From Orientallactaga sibirica (taxonomy: Eukaryota > Chordata > Mammalia > Rodentia > Dipodidae), in NCBI GenBank assembly GCA_036365145.1, contig JAEOAD010002279.1, positions 492,001 to 556,000 of the forward strand: a stretch of DNA of 64,000 bases, in the 5' to 3' direction. Positions 49,700 through 59,947 of this stretch are shown here, one piece after another. How positions within the stretch are numbered: the stretch's first letter is position 1; each line of letters starts with the position of its first letter. A program made the position numbers and the translations under genes. A model generated the notes under the pieces. That model saw nothing but the letters and a program-made list of their open reading frames with translations, was not told the origin of the DNA and did no database searches.

Positions 49700-49882
49700 T
49701 TTTTTTTTTTTTTTTTAATATTTTATTTATTTATTTATTTATTTGAGAGAGAGAGAGAGATACAGAAATAGGCAGGCAGAGAGAGAGAGAGAGAGAATGG
49801 GTGTGCCAGGGCCTCCAGCCACTGCAAATAAACTCCAGATACATGCACCCCTTGTGCATGATGAGAGCCATCTCTCCAGCCC
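49700..49882 (-). mobile_element. Dip-like tRNA SINE, deleted in copy 1
   Basis: Antisense copy. CCTTGTGCATGATGAGAGCC jumps to ATCTCTCCAGCCC, so the reversed B-box part is missing. The same SINE in copy 2 (53620-53864) keeps it. Confidence 0.9.
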
Positions 49883-50605
49883 AGTAGTCTCATTTCTATA
49901 AGCACCGTAGGGCTTGGGAGAGCCTCTGAGATCTAAGATGATGAGACTGCTTTGCCAGTTCCAAAGCAGCTGGACAAGTTCTTGGGACTGACAGGCCTCC
50001 CGTCTTACCTTACAGACTCCCTTCCCCAGGACAGCACATAACACACCTCCTTGCTTTGCATCTGCCCTGTTGAAGCTCATCTTATCTCCCCTGTAACAGC
50101 ATGTCTGCTTTGGCAGTCTACTAATGGCCCTAGTTGGTCACTCATGAGAACCCCGGGGAACGTGGTGTACTAACACGAGCACGCACACCCTCCTTAGACA
50201 GAAGGCGACGCCGTTCATGTCGCCACTTTCTGGGACAGACACTTCATGGTGGCAATGTAGATGATGTTGACGTGAAGCTGAAACTGGTCAGAATTGGAAC
50301 GTCGCCTGCTGTCAGATCGTTCAAGTCTGATGTCAGTCATGTGGAAGAGCTCATGTGGAGCCATTCACTTTGGGCTCCTGAGCCACCGGGTCATCCTTGA
50401 CCAATCAGCAGTCAGGTCCTTTCTGATCTCAGCACTGCACTCCATCTCATTGCCTTGGTCATCGTGCCTTCGGGAAGCACTCCTGTGTCTAACTAACTTC
50501 CTGTGTCTGTTCTCTTGCGCCACTCGTCCATCTATGTCTTGGTTTCTCTCACGGGGCTGCAGGGTTTAGAAGGAAGGAACGTGTTTTACTTACCTTCTAT
50601 GGGTG
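49883..50605. other. Unique part of the duplicated unit
   Basis: No repeat recognised. An 88-codon plus frame (50134-50400) continues in copy 2 only for its last part, because indels change the phase upstream. This argues against a maintained gene. CAGAAGGCGACGCCGTTC here reads CAGAAGGCGCCGCGTTC in copy 2. Confidence 0.5.
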
Positions 50606-50958
50606 TGTTGCAGTCAGGTTCACATTGCTGGCAGAAATCACCCAACCAAGAGCAGCTTTTAGGAAAAAACAAAAGGGTTTATTTTGGCTTATAGTCTCAA
50701 GGTGACACTCCATGGTGGCAAGGGGAAATGATAGCATGAACAGAAGGTGGACGTCACCCCCTGGCCAACATCAGGTGGACAACAGGAACAGGAGAGTGTG
50801 CCAAACACTGACAGGGGAACACTGGCTATAACACCCCTAAGTCCGCCCCCAACAATACACTTCCTCCAGGAGGCTTTAATTCCCAAATCGCCATCAGCTC
50901 GGAACCTAGCATTCAGAACGCCTACGTTTATGGTGGACACCTGAGTCAAACCAACACA
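50606..50958 (-). mobile_element. Solo LTR, ERVL-MaLR-like (copy 1)
   Basis: Read on the minus strand it begins TGTGTTGGTTTGACTC and ends CCTGACTGCAACA, 353 bp, TG...CA. AATAAA is at 50678-50683 in CCAAAATAAACCC. Flanks GGGTG and GTGTG are a 5-bp duplication with one mismatch. The layout with GGAGGAAGTGTATTGTTGGG is typical of rodent MaLR-type LTRs. Confidence 0.75.
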
Positions 50959-51307
50959 GTGTGACATGAAGACTGGCCCTCAGTCAGAATCCAGTCAGGG
51001 TTTTATCCATTCCTCTGCTCGTGGCAAAACTGTATCTCAGAGTGGCAGATTTGCCCAGTTCTAAAGTATTTCAAGGAAAGTGTCGCCACAGCCTCCAGGC
51101 GTCCACTTTTCTCTTGCCGTATCTGATTTAGATCGTGCCCCCCCACTTGGTCCCATCAAGTCAGGCATTACCAAGGTAGTTTGTGTTGTGATAATCTGAC
51201 ATATTCTTATAAAAAGTCACCTATCCATGCATTCATCATTGTTATTATACACCTGAGGAAATGTGGATTCCCTCAGTAATGTCAGAGAAACGAAACTCTC
51301 ATCCAGC
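50959..51307. other. Unique end of copy 1
   Basis: Single-copy-type sequence that closes the duplicated unit. A C-run CCCCCCCAC at 51138. No gene. Confidence 0.45.
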
Positions 51308-51328
51308 ACGACAAACTATCCCTCCAGA

Positions 51329-51648
51329 CTCCAGATTTTCTTTTCTATTCTTTTCTTTTCTTTTCTTTTTTTTCTTTTCTTTTTCTTTTCTTTCTTTCTT
51401 TTCTCCTTTCCCTTCCCTTCCCTTCTTTTCTTTTTCTCTTTCCTTTCCCTTTCCTTTCCTTTCCTTTCCTTTCCTTTCCTTTCCTTTCCTTTCCTTTCTT
51501 TCCTTTTTGTTTTTCGAGGTAGGGTTTCACTCTATTCCAGGCTGACCTGGAATTCACTATGTAGTCTCAGGGTGGCTTCAAACTCATGGTGATCCTCCTA
51601 CCTCTGCCTCCTGAATACTGGGATTAAAGGCGTGCACCACCACGCCCA
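51329..51648 (-). mobile_element. B1 SINE with (TTTTC)n tail (copy 2)
   Basis: Counterpart of 47379-47703, between ATCCCTCCAGA at 51318 and 51649. Its pyrimidine tail has a slightly different repeat pattern, as expected for a fast-changing tract. Confidence 0.92.
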
Positions 51649-52134
51649 ATCCCTCCAGATTTTCTAAGCCAGTTTCATTACGTGCAAGCTGGGATGGTGA
51701 TTCTGATCTTTTTTACCTGGGGTGCAAAACAGGCAGAGAGCTATTAGGATTTACAAAGCTCAGAGCACATGCAAGTCACTCATTTGGGCATGGCTTTTCT
51801 CTGGAGAGAGGAGCCTCTGAGCTTTGGGAGAGAGAAATAGAAAAGTATGCCTTGGGAGCTGGCTTGCTTACGGAGTGATAGCTAGCATTCTGCATTGGTA
51901 GCGGCAGAGGTGCTGCAATGTGCATTACTAACAATCACGGACAGAACTGGCAACACTGCCATTTGGGGAGGGGCGGGCTTTCTGAAAGGAAGGCTTGGGG
52001 GCCCAGCCCACTCAGGAAGGCATTAGTTTGAGGTGGTGTTTATCTTGCTTATGAGCGTTATGTCAATATGAGGAACAAACCCTCTTAAAAACTTGTATGT
52101 TTTCCTTTGCTCAAAAAACTGAGGGTTGGGGTTA

Positions 52135-52298
52135 GGAACATGGCTTAGCAGTTAAAGGTGTTTGCTTGCAAATCCTGCTGGCCTGGGCTCTATTTCCAAG
52201 CTACCTATGTATCCTAGATACAAAAAAGTGGTGCAAGTGTTTCTTTTCAGCAGCAAGAGGCCCTAGCTTGCATACACACACATGCACATAAATAATTC
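52135..52298 (+). mobile_element. Diverged Dip-like/B2-type SINE (copy 2)
   Basis: Counterpart of 48184-48350, one base shorter in the tail (ATAAATAATTC for ATAAATAAATTC). Confidence 0.7.
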
Positions 52299-52303
52299 TT
52301 ATT

Positions 52304-52450
52304 TTATTTTGTTGAGGTAGGGTTTCACTCTAGCCCAGGCTGACCTGGAATTCTCTGTGTAGTCTCAGGGTGGCCTTGAACTCACAGTGATCCTCCTACC
52401 TCTACCTCCCAAGTGCTGGCATTAAAGGCGTGCACCACCATGCCCGGCAA
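52304..52450 (-). mobile_element. B1 SINE (copy 2)
   Basis: Counterpart of 48355-48507, with the following AATAAATATT changed to AATAAAATT. Confidence 0.92.
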
Positions 52451-52471
52451 TAAAATTATTTTAATGAGAGT

Positions 52472-52595
52472 TGCCTGAACATGGTGGTGCGTGTCTGTAC
52501 TTACAGCATTTGGGAAGCTGAGGAGGGAGGAGTGCAAGGTTGAAGCAAAACCTGGGCTACATAGCAAGACCTTGTCTCAAAAAAAAAAAAAAAAA
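52472..52595 (+). mobile_element. Old B1 SINE (copy 2)
   Basis: Counterpart of 48535-48655. TGTACTTACAGC replaces TGTACTGTACAGC. Confidence 0.82.
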
Positions 52596-52664
52596 CAACA
52601 CAATAAAGTTATGTCATCATCATATTTTTTTTCCCTAGCCACTAGGATTCATAGCTCTCCTTTT

Positions 52665-52876
52665 AAAAAAAATTTATTTATTTGAGAATGACAGAGAGAG
52701 AAAGAGGGAGAGAGAGAGAGAGAGAATGGGTGCACATGGCCTCTAGCCACACTTAAAATGAACTCCAGATGCGTCGCCACCCTGTGCATCTGGTTTCGTG
52801 GGTCCTGAGGAATTGAACCTGGGTCCTTTGGCTTTGCAGGCAAGTGCCTTAACTGCTAAGCCATCCTTCCAACCCT
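52665..52876 (-). mobile_element. Dip-like tRNA SINE (copy 2)
   Basis: Counterpart of 48725-48938. CCACACTTAAAATGAAC replaces CCACCGCAAATGAAC, and single bases are lost elsewhere. Confidence 0.9.
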
Positions 52877-53099
52877 ATTCAGTTCTTTAGAACTGTGTCA
52901 GCTGGCCATACAACCCAAGAAGGTTGAGGAACTGTGTATTCACTTTGGCCGCCCTTTGTCATTAAGCGTGATATTTAAATCTCTTTAAATGACCAGTCAG
53001 CTATGAGGTATGCCCACCTCAAGCACCTAGCACAGTTTACTGACCACACCTCAGCCTTCTGCCACAGAAGGAAGCCAGGGAGCAGAGTGGGGGTTGTGG

Positions 53100-53345
53100 G
53101 CCTTCTCTCTGTTGTACCTTGTCTTGCATCAGCATCTAGAAAGGGTCACTGGTAAATAATTAGATTTTTGTGACTTTGGGATCTGTTGTAATACTCAATT
53201 CTTGCCATTGTTGAATGCAAGTCAAAGACAATGCAGAACTGATGGGCATAGCTGTGTCCCAATAAAACTTTATTTATAGAAACAAGCAGTGGGCCAGGAC
53301 TGGCCTGCGGGTTGTCGTGTGATGACGACTGGGCCGTGCACCAAT
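53100..53345. mobile_element. Fossil hAT-like DNA transposon relic (copy 2)
   Basis: Counterpart of 49155-49400, lacking the CAG of GCAAGCAGTCAAAG (GCAAGTCAAAG here). Confidence 0.6.
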
Positions 53346-53621
53346 TTCCACATGAGGAAGCATGGCAGTGGGCGGTGGGGTGTTCCTCCTTGGTTGTGTC
53401 ACCCTGGGTGACAGCTAAGTGTCCTTGCCGACATTTTCACAGTCTGCACTAGAATTCCCCCTTCCTGCCTTATGGATGGAGATACTGGAAGACGCTTCTC
53501 CTTGCTTTAAGACAGTCTGCAAACCAGTGCTGTGTACTGCTGACAAAATGTGGGCAACATTACCCTTAGGAGAACAGTCTTAGGTCTGATTTTGTGGACC
53601 ATCGCATATTACCTAAGTAGT

Positions 53622-53864
53622 CTTTTTTTTTTTTTTTTTTTTTAATATTTTATTTATTTATTTATTTATTTGAGAGAGAGAGAGATACAGAAATAGGCAG
53701 GCAGAGAGAGAGAGAGAGAGAATGGGTGTGCCAGGGGCCTCCAGCCACTGCAAATAAACTCCCAGATACATGCACCCCTTGTGCATCCGGCCTCGTGGGT
53801 CCTGGAGAATTCGAACCGGGTCCTTAGGTTTCAGGTAAGCAGATTTAAGCCATCTCCAGCCCAG
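53622..53864 (-). mobile_element. Dip-like tRNA SINE, form A (copy 2)
   Basis: The more complete version of the SINE at 49700. It includes GGAGAATTCGAACCGGGTCC, although the head block is shrunken (CAGATTTAAGCCATCTCC). Confidence 0.9.
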
Positions 53865-54582
53865 TAGTCTCATTTCTATAAGCACCGTAGGGCTTGGGAG
53901 AGCCTCTGAGATCTAAGATGATGAGACTGCTTTGCCAGTTCCAAAGCAGCTGGACAAGTTCTTGGGACTGACAGGCCTCCCGTCTTACCTTACAGACTCC
54001 CTTCCCCAGGACAGCACATAACACACCTCCTGCTTTGCATCTGCCCTGTTGAAGCTCATCTTATCTCCCCTGTAACAGCATGTCTGCTTTGGCAGTCTAC
54101 TAATGGCCCTAGTTGGTCACTCATGAGAACCCGGGAAGCGTGGTGTACTAACACGAGCACGCACACCCTCCTTAGACAGAAGGCGCCGCGTTCATGTCGC
54201 CACTTTCTGGGACAGACACTTCATGGTGGCAATGTAGATGATGTTGACGTGAAGCTGAAACTGGTCAGAATTGGAACGTCGCCTGCTGTCAGATCGTTCA
54301 AGTCTGATGTCAGTCATGTGGAAGAGCTCATGTGGAGCCATTCACTTTGGGCTCCTGAGCCACCGGGTCATCCTTGACCAATCAGCAGTCAGGTCCTTTC
54401 TGATCTCAGCACTGCACTCCATCTCATTGCCTTGGTCATCGTGCCTTCGGGAAGCACTCCTGTGTCTAACTAACTTCCTGTGTCTGTTCTCTTGCGCCAC
54501 TCGTCCATCTATGTCTTGGTTTCTCTCACGGGGCTGCAGGGTTTAGAAGGAAGGAACGTGTTTTACTTACCTTCTATGGGTG
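53865..54582. other. Unique part of the duplicated unit (copy 2)
   Basis: Counterpart of 49883-50605, with several one-base indels such as CCTCCTGCTTTG for CCTCCTTGCTTTG. Confidence 0.5.
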
Positions 54583-54934
54583 TGTTGCAGTCAGGTTCAC
54601 ATTGCTGGCAGAAATCACCCAACCAAGAGCAGCTTTAGGAAAAAACAAAAGGTTTTATTTTGGCTTATAGTCTCAAGGTGACACTCCATGGTGGCAAGGG
54701 GAAATGATGGCATGAACAGAAGGTGGACGTCACCCCCTGGCCAACATCAGGTGGACAACAGGAACAGGAGAGTGTGCCAAACACTGACAGGTGAACACTG
54801 GCTATAACACCCATAAGTCTGCCCCCAACAATACACTGCCTCCAGGAGGCTTTAATTCCCAAATCGCCATCAGCTCGGAACCTAGCATTCAGAACGCCTA
54901 CGTTTATGGTGGACACCTGAGTCAAACCAACACA
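54583..54934 (-). mobile_element. Solo LTR, ERVL-MaLR-like (copy 2)
   Basis: Counterpart of 50606-50958. It differs by a few substitutions (CCATAAGTCTGCC for CCCTAAGTCCGCC, CACTGCCTCC for CACTTCCTCC) and loss of single T and G bases. Confidence 0.75.
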
Positions 54935-55318
54935 GTGTGACATGAAGACTGGCCCTCAGTCAGAATCCGGTCAGGGTTTTATCCATTCCTCTGCTCGTGG
55001 CAAAACTGTATCTCAGAGTGGCAGATTTGCCCAGTTCTAAAGTATTTCAAGGAAAGTGTCGCCACAGCCTCAGGCGTCCACTTTTCTCTTGCCGTATCTG
55101 ATTTAGATCGTGCCCCCCCACTTGGTCCCATCAAGTCAGGCATTACCAAGGTAGTTTGTGTTGTGATTATCTGACATATTCTTATAAAAAGTCACCTATC
55201 CATGCATTCATCATTGTTATTATACACCTGAGGAAATGTGGATTCCCTCAGTAATGTCAGAGAAACGAAACTCTCATCCAGCCATTTTTCCCAAGAAACA
55301 CATTAAAGGTTTAATGTA
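54935..55318. other. Unique end of copy 2 and right flank
   Basis: The duplication ends at 55282. After it lies single-copy AT-rich DNA. No gene. Confidence 0.45.
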
Positions 55319-55528
55319 ATTTTTAAATTTTTATTTATTTATTTGAGAGAGAAAGAGAGAGGCAGATAGAGAGTGAAAAAGGGTGCACCAGGGCCTCCAG
55401 CCACTGCCAACGAACTCCAGATGCATGTACCACCTTGTGCATCTGGCTTACGTGGGTCCTGGGGAATCAAACCTGGGTCCTTCGGCTTTGCGGCAAGTGC
55501 CTTAACTGCTAAGCCATCCCTCCAGCCC
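55319..55528 (-). mobile_element. Dip-like tRNA SINE, form A
   Basis: Antisense copy from TTTTTAAATTTTTATTTATT to CCCTCCAGCCC, with GGGAATCAAACCTGGGTCC. Confidence 0.92.
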
Positions 55529-56274
55529 TCATGCAATGTTTATTATGCATCTGTTCATTCCTACCATTATCTCTACTTTATAGAAGAGAAATATGTCTGG
55601 GATCCTACAGCTGGGATTTGGAAAGGTATAAAAAACATAACTTCTGCTTTCAAGGAATTCATTGTCAAAATCGGCAGCTAGTCCTGCACTGAATCATTGT
55701 TTATTGAAGACATTTTTACTGAGCGACTGTCATGGACCCCTCCCGGTGCTAGACTAGGATCGAGTTTGAAGTAGGTGGACTGGTTTCTTCTTCTTAATGA
55801 AATTCATTATTTAGGAGAGGAGGTAGGCATTACATTTGTAAGCATGTAGAAGGTCAAAATATTCTCTGGCTGGGACAAGGAAAAGTGAACTAGGGGATGG
55901 AAGGCACTGTAGGTTCTGGCAGCCTCATTCTGAGATTCACAAGGGCCGGCAACCGGATGATGTGAGGTCAAGAGGAAAGAGCGAAGTATGGATTATGGAT
56001 GAAAGATGAGGAGAAATATGCATGCGTTAGGAGTGGGTCGGAGCAGGTACAACGGGCTTAGATGTGCACGGGTCTCGTCCCGCGTTACAAAGAATTCACG
56101 TGTATTCCAAGCAAAGTGGGACATCACTGAAATATCTTAGGCTGCTACTAAAACTTGGCCTGGCTTCCCAAATACCTCTGGCTACTTTGTGAAGAAAGGA
56201 TTAGAGTAAGACGAAGAGGAGGATTAGGGAGAACAATTAGGAAGCTTAGAGGTAGGGCTTTGAGGGAGATAAAG
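55529..56274. other. Unique sequence
   Basis: About 750 bases with no recognised repeat or gene. ATTGAAGACATTTTTACTGA then GCGACTGTCATGG near 55702 hints at an L2 or MIR-type relic. Confidence 0.4.
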
Positions 56275-56286
56275 AAAGACAAATAG

Positions 56287-56481
56287 GGCTGGAGGGATGG
56301 CTTAGCAGTTAAGGCGTTTACCTGCAAAGCCAAAGGACCCAGGTTCAATTCCCCAGGACCCACATAAGCCAGATGCACAAGGGGGCGCATGCGGCTGGAG
56401 TTCATTTGCAGTGGCTGGAGGCCCTGGTGTGTCCATTCTCTCTCTCTGTCAAATAAATAAAAATAAAATACTTTTAAAAAA
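56287..56481 (+). mobile_element. Dip-like tRNA SINE, form A
   Basis: Complete copy with a short CT tract. Exact duplication AAAGACAAATAG at 56275-56286 and 56482-56493. Confidence 0.94.
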
Positions 56482-56565
56482 GAAAGACAAATAGAGTTCA
56501 ATGGCAGGAAGGAGAAAGAAAGTATGGTGAGGGTGGTAGTAGCCAGCATAAGAAATGGAAAGACG

Positions 56566-56750
56566 GCTGGGCTTGGTGGCGCACGCCTTTAATCCCAGCA
56601 CTCGGGAGGCAGAGGTAGGAGGATTGTCATGAGTTCGAGGCCACCCTGAGACTACATAGTGAATTCCAGGTCAGCCTAGGCTAGAGTAAGACCCTACCTT
56701 GAAAAAATCGAAAAATGAAAAAACTAAAAAAAAAAAAAGAAAGAAAAAAA
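56566..56750 (+). mobile_element. B1 SINE
   Basis: GGCTGGGCTTGGTGGCGCAC to an A-rich tail. AAATGGAAAGAC before and AACTGGAAAGAT after are the target copies. Confidence 0.93.
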
Positions 56751-56932
56751 AAGAACTGGAAAGATGTAGACAGGTCCAGGATGCTGCAAGACGCAGCCCA
56801 GTGAAACAGGCCGGGGCTCGCTGAAGTACAAAGGAAAGCAAGGAAGACATTTAATCACCCTCTGATCTAGAGTCTTCGAAATTGAGTTCCAAGCAAACAC
56901 CATGGGCTGAGAGATGTTAAAAGTGGTTCTTG

Positions 56933-57572
56933 CAATGTGCTTGGTCAAGTTCAGAACCCCTCCAGCCCCCCGGAAATTGGTGTCAGGATTAACCTCTTCC
57001 TGAGACAGCCCGTAGCCTTAACCAACCAGCTGGCCCTCTGGTTCATCTGGGCCAGAGACAGCCCACCACCCTAAGGTGATAAATACCTTTGTGGGCCTGG
57101 AGAGATGGCTTAGTGGTTGAGCGCTTGCCTGTGAAGCCAGAGGACCCCAGTTCGAGCCTTGATTTCCCAGGACCCACATAAGCTGGATGCACAAGGGGGC
57201 GCATGTGTCTGGAGTTCGTTTGCAGTGGCTGGAGGCCCTGGAGTGCCCATTCTCTATCTATATACCTCTTTCTCTCTCTCTTTGTTGCTCTCAAATAAAA
57301 ACTTTGCAAGGGGAGGGCAGCTCTCTGACCACTTGGGCACTTCCAGCTGTGGGTGAGTTTTTCCCTCAGCTGGGTCAGGCCCAGCCAGGAGGGTCCCCTT
57401 AGCCCTTACTCTCCACACGGGATTCTTTATCCCCTCCAGGAGCCCTTGAACTGTTTTTCTCTTTTCTATCCACGCTTTCTTCCAGGCCCTCCACATGGGA
57501 TCTCTAGACACGTGGGTGCCTTTCCTTGGTTCTGTACTTTCCTCAATAAATATCATAATTAAATAATTTTTT
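56933..57572 (+). mobile_element. L1-mobilised sequence with poly(A) signal, split by a SINE
   Basis: The block lies between AAAAGTGGTTCTTG (56919-56932) and TAAAGTGGTTCTTG (57574-57587), an L1-style target duplication. It carries CTCAATAAATATCATAATTA close to its right end, as a polyadenylated RNA would. Its body is not B1, Dip-like SINE or L1. The pyrimidine-rich text before the AATAAA (CTTTTCTATCCACGCTTTCT) looks LTR-like. It may be a retrocopy of an LTR-ended or unidentified transcript. Confidence 0.5.
57098..57300 (+). mobile_element. Dip-like tRNA SINE, form A
   Basis: Complete copy (GGGCCTGGAGAGATGGCTTA) inserted inside the preceding element. Its tail ends CAAATAAAAAC. Confidence 0.9.
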
Positions 57573-57626
57573 TTAAAGTGGTTCTTGGAGGAAAATCCTG
57601 TCACGAGTTAAAAACAAGCAAACAGG

Positions 57627-57858
57627 GGCTGGAGAAATGGCTCAGCAGTTAAGGCATTTGCCTGCCAAGCTAAAGGATCCCAGTTCGATTCTCCAGGACC
57701 CACGTAAGCCAGATGCACAAAGGGCACATGCATCTGGAGTTCGTTTGCAGTGGCTAGAGGCTCTGGCGTGCCAGTTCTCTCTCTGCCTCTCTTTTATCTC
57801 TCTCTCTGTGCTGGCAAATAAATAAATAAAATTAAAAACAAACAAACAAAAAACAAAA
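57627..57858 (+). mobile_element. Dip-like tRNA SINE, form A
   Basis: Complete copy. TAAAAACAAGCAAACAGG before and TAAAAACAAACAAACAAA after. Its B box is AGTTCGATTCTCC. Confidence 0.92.
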
Positions 57859-57923
57859 AAAAAACACCTGCACAACACTGTGCTGGTAATGGTTGTGACC
57901 AAGAACATCATCAAAACTCTTGG

Positions 57924-58200
57924 GGGCTGGAGAGATGGCTTAGTGGTTAAGGCGCCTGCCTCCTAACCCTAAGAACACTGGTTCCAATCTCCAGCGGTTC
58001 CAATCTCCAAGTCCCACGTTTAGCCAGATGCAAAGTGAGGCAAGGGCGCAATGCCGCACTTGACCACAAGGGGGTGCACGCATCTGGATTTCGTTCTCAG
58101 CAGCTGAGAGGCTGCTGGCGCGCCCATCTCTGTCTCCTTCTCCCTCTCTCTCTCTGTCTCTCTCTCTCTCTGTCTCTCTCCAATAATAATAATAATAATA
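57924..58200 (+). mobile_element. Dip-like tRNA SINE, form B with duplicated B box
   Basis: GGTTCCAATCTCCAGC is followed immediately by GGTTCCAATCTCCAAG (57982-58011), as in the copy at 21758. The tail is an (AAT)n of about eight units. AAACTCTTGGG flanks both sides. Confidence 0.93.
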
Positions 58201-58344
58201 ATAAACTCTTGGGAGTGACATCAGTGTAACTTGAGTGTGGCTTTTGCCTAGTTTACTTAACCTTTGGGAATGTCTTTTTTTCACAGACCCTCTTATCCTA
58301 ATTCAGCTTTTCTGGGTCAAAGTTTGGCGGACAGAGGGATTTCC

Positions 58345-58450
58345 AGCAGTCTTCCCATTTTATTTATGGCCAGAGGAATACAACAAAGTGACTTGCCCTG
58401 AGATCACATGACTGGGTGGAAGCAGAGCCTGGCAGAAACCCTAGCTTCTC
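58345..58450 (-). mobile_element. MIR relic
   Basis: AAGTGACTTGCCCTGAGATC, ACATGACTGGGTGGAAGCAG and AGCCTGGCAGAAACCC are the antisense MIR core. Confidence 0.75.
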
Positions 58451-59010
58451 TGATTTCCGACAGGGCTTCTTCTGCATTTGCAGAGAACTCGCTACGGCGC
58501 GGGCATGGCCCTGATGACAGAGAACCCGCATCCCAGCCTGCTGCACGAACCAAGCGCTCTGCCCCCACACCATCCTCCCAGAAGGGCCCTAACTCAGAAA
58601 TAGTGATGCACCATTCCCTGGCCAAGATGTCAGGCTTATAAATTCTTACCCTAATGAACAGCAGAGACTTGTAAGAAAAATAAAGAACAAAACTGCATGC
58701 AGTGAGAAATGCAGCAGTCTTTGTGGCCTGAGGGGTTGGGGTTCTACTGAAATATGTTTGCAAACCCAACTCCCAGTAACATCCTAAATAATCGTGGGCT
58801 GTAACCAGGTGATAATTAACACTGAATCTGGACGCAGCGGAAACAGCTCAGAGAGAGCTCCCATCTTGAATCGGCGGGGGATGAGGCAGGGATGCCTCTA
58901 GGACTCATGACAGAACTGCCCGTGGCTGCAGAGCAGAAAGTGCCTCTGTACCTTCTGACTGGAAGGCAAAGGCTCTTTCAGGATCAGTTTTCAATCTTGA
59001 TTTTGCCATC
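58451..59010. other. Unique sequence
   Basis: Overlapping frames on both strands (58404-58769 minus, 58408-58641 plus) begin in the MIR and have no recognisable domain. Contains CTCGCTACGGCGCGGGC, the most CpG-rich patch nearby. Confidence 0.4.
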
Positions 59011-59014
59011 TTTT

Positions 59015-59100
59015 GGCCTGGCAACAGTGTGTGAAGTGCTTAACTTCTCTGACCTCTGTGAAATGGACCTTACCTATCCTTGCTGGGCTGGTGCAGAAAG
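59015..59100 (+). mobile_element. MIR relic
   Basis: GAAGTGCTTAACTTCTCTGA then CCTCTGTGAAATGGACC matches the sense MIR core. Confidence 0.65.
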
Positions 59101-59106
59101 TAAATC

Positions 59107-59330
59107 TAGGGCTGGAGAGATGGCTTAGGAGGTTCAGGCGCTTGCCTGCGAAGCCTAAGGACCCAGGTTCAATTTGCCATGACCCACGTAAGCCAGACGC
59201 ACAAGCAGCACGTGTATCTGGAGTTCATTGGCAGCAGTTGGAGGCCCTGGCATGCCCATTCTCTCTCTCTTCTTTTCTCTCTATGGATTTGTTTCTCTCT
59301 CTTTCTTCCTCTTTCTCTCTCTCTCAAATA
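59107..59330 (+). mobile_element. Dip-like tRNA SINE, form A
   Basis: Complete copy with AGGTTCAATTTGCC at the B box and a mixed CT tail. Confidence 0.92.
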
Positions 59331-59946
59331 AACCCTATACCAGGACAGCTGCAGCCAGGGCAGAGAGCCTAAAACACACGAGCATCTTTCACATGCGAGT
59401 GGGTTAGAGGGATCACTACAGAGAAGGGTTCAGTGATCAGGACGTGTTCCTCTTCAGCGCCTTCTCTGCACTTTTACATTCTCTGGGGAGGTCTAGTGGT
59501 ACCTGCTAGTTTAAGTCAGTCAACTTCCGTTCCGCCTTCCTTCTCCCAGGGTCATCCCCCCACCACCCAGTGCCATGGAGAGCTGCCCCATCATCATGCA
59601 TGTGCTTGATCAGTCACAGAACTCATTCTCGCTTGAGTCTGCTCTGCGGTCAGTCCTTCCGTCCTTCCACACTCCTGGCCCCGTTGAGTGGTGCTGGTAG
59701 CTCTCTCTTGGAGGCTGGGTTTAGCCTGACCATGGGCTTTGTTGACGTTTCATATATTGGTCCCCTACGTTCTTCCTGCTCAGGCCCCTAGAGCTCTATA
59801 GCTCTTGCCCTACCTAGAACCTGATTGCTCAGTTCTCTAAGCATTCTTAGAGCTGCCCTAAGCAATCTAGAAAGTCTTGCTGCTTGGTGAAGTGTGCCAA
59901 CTTGATTTCGGTGGCTTGCAACCAGAGTTCCTTAAGAAGTGCAGAC
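59331..59946. other. Unique sequence
   Basis: No repeat recognised. The 73-codon frame (59570-59791) is unlike any family I know. Confidence 0.4.
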
Positions 59947-59947
59947 C

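Larger units (their letters stand above)
47360..51307. repeat. Tandem duplication, copy 1 (3948 bp)
   Basis: Opens GACAAACTATCCCTCCAGAC and closes CTCTCATCCAGC. It matches copy 2 along its whole length in the same orientation, including every B1, SINE, microsatellite and LTR inside. Compared with copy 2 it lacks about 60-70 bp in the SINE near 49858. Most other differences are single-base gains or losses. Confidence 0.95.
51310..55282. repeat. Tandem duplication, copy 2 (3973 bp)
   Basis: Separated from copy 1 by two extra bases (AC, 51308-51309) after a shared CCAGC. It ends CTCTCATCCAGC at 55282, then single-copy CATTTTTCCCAAG. It is the only copy that keeps the B-box part of the SINE at about 53788-53847. 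Confidence 0.95.

Noticed and set aside
50134..50400. 88-codon frame repeated in the second duplicate (54123-54377)
   Set aside because: The copies diverge in phase upstream by one-base indels and give different N-termini. No known domain, and repetition is explained by the segmental duplication.
58404..58769. 121-codon minus frame near a CpG-rich patch
   Set aside because: It ends in MIR sequence and has no homology I recognise. The CpG patch is too short for an island.
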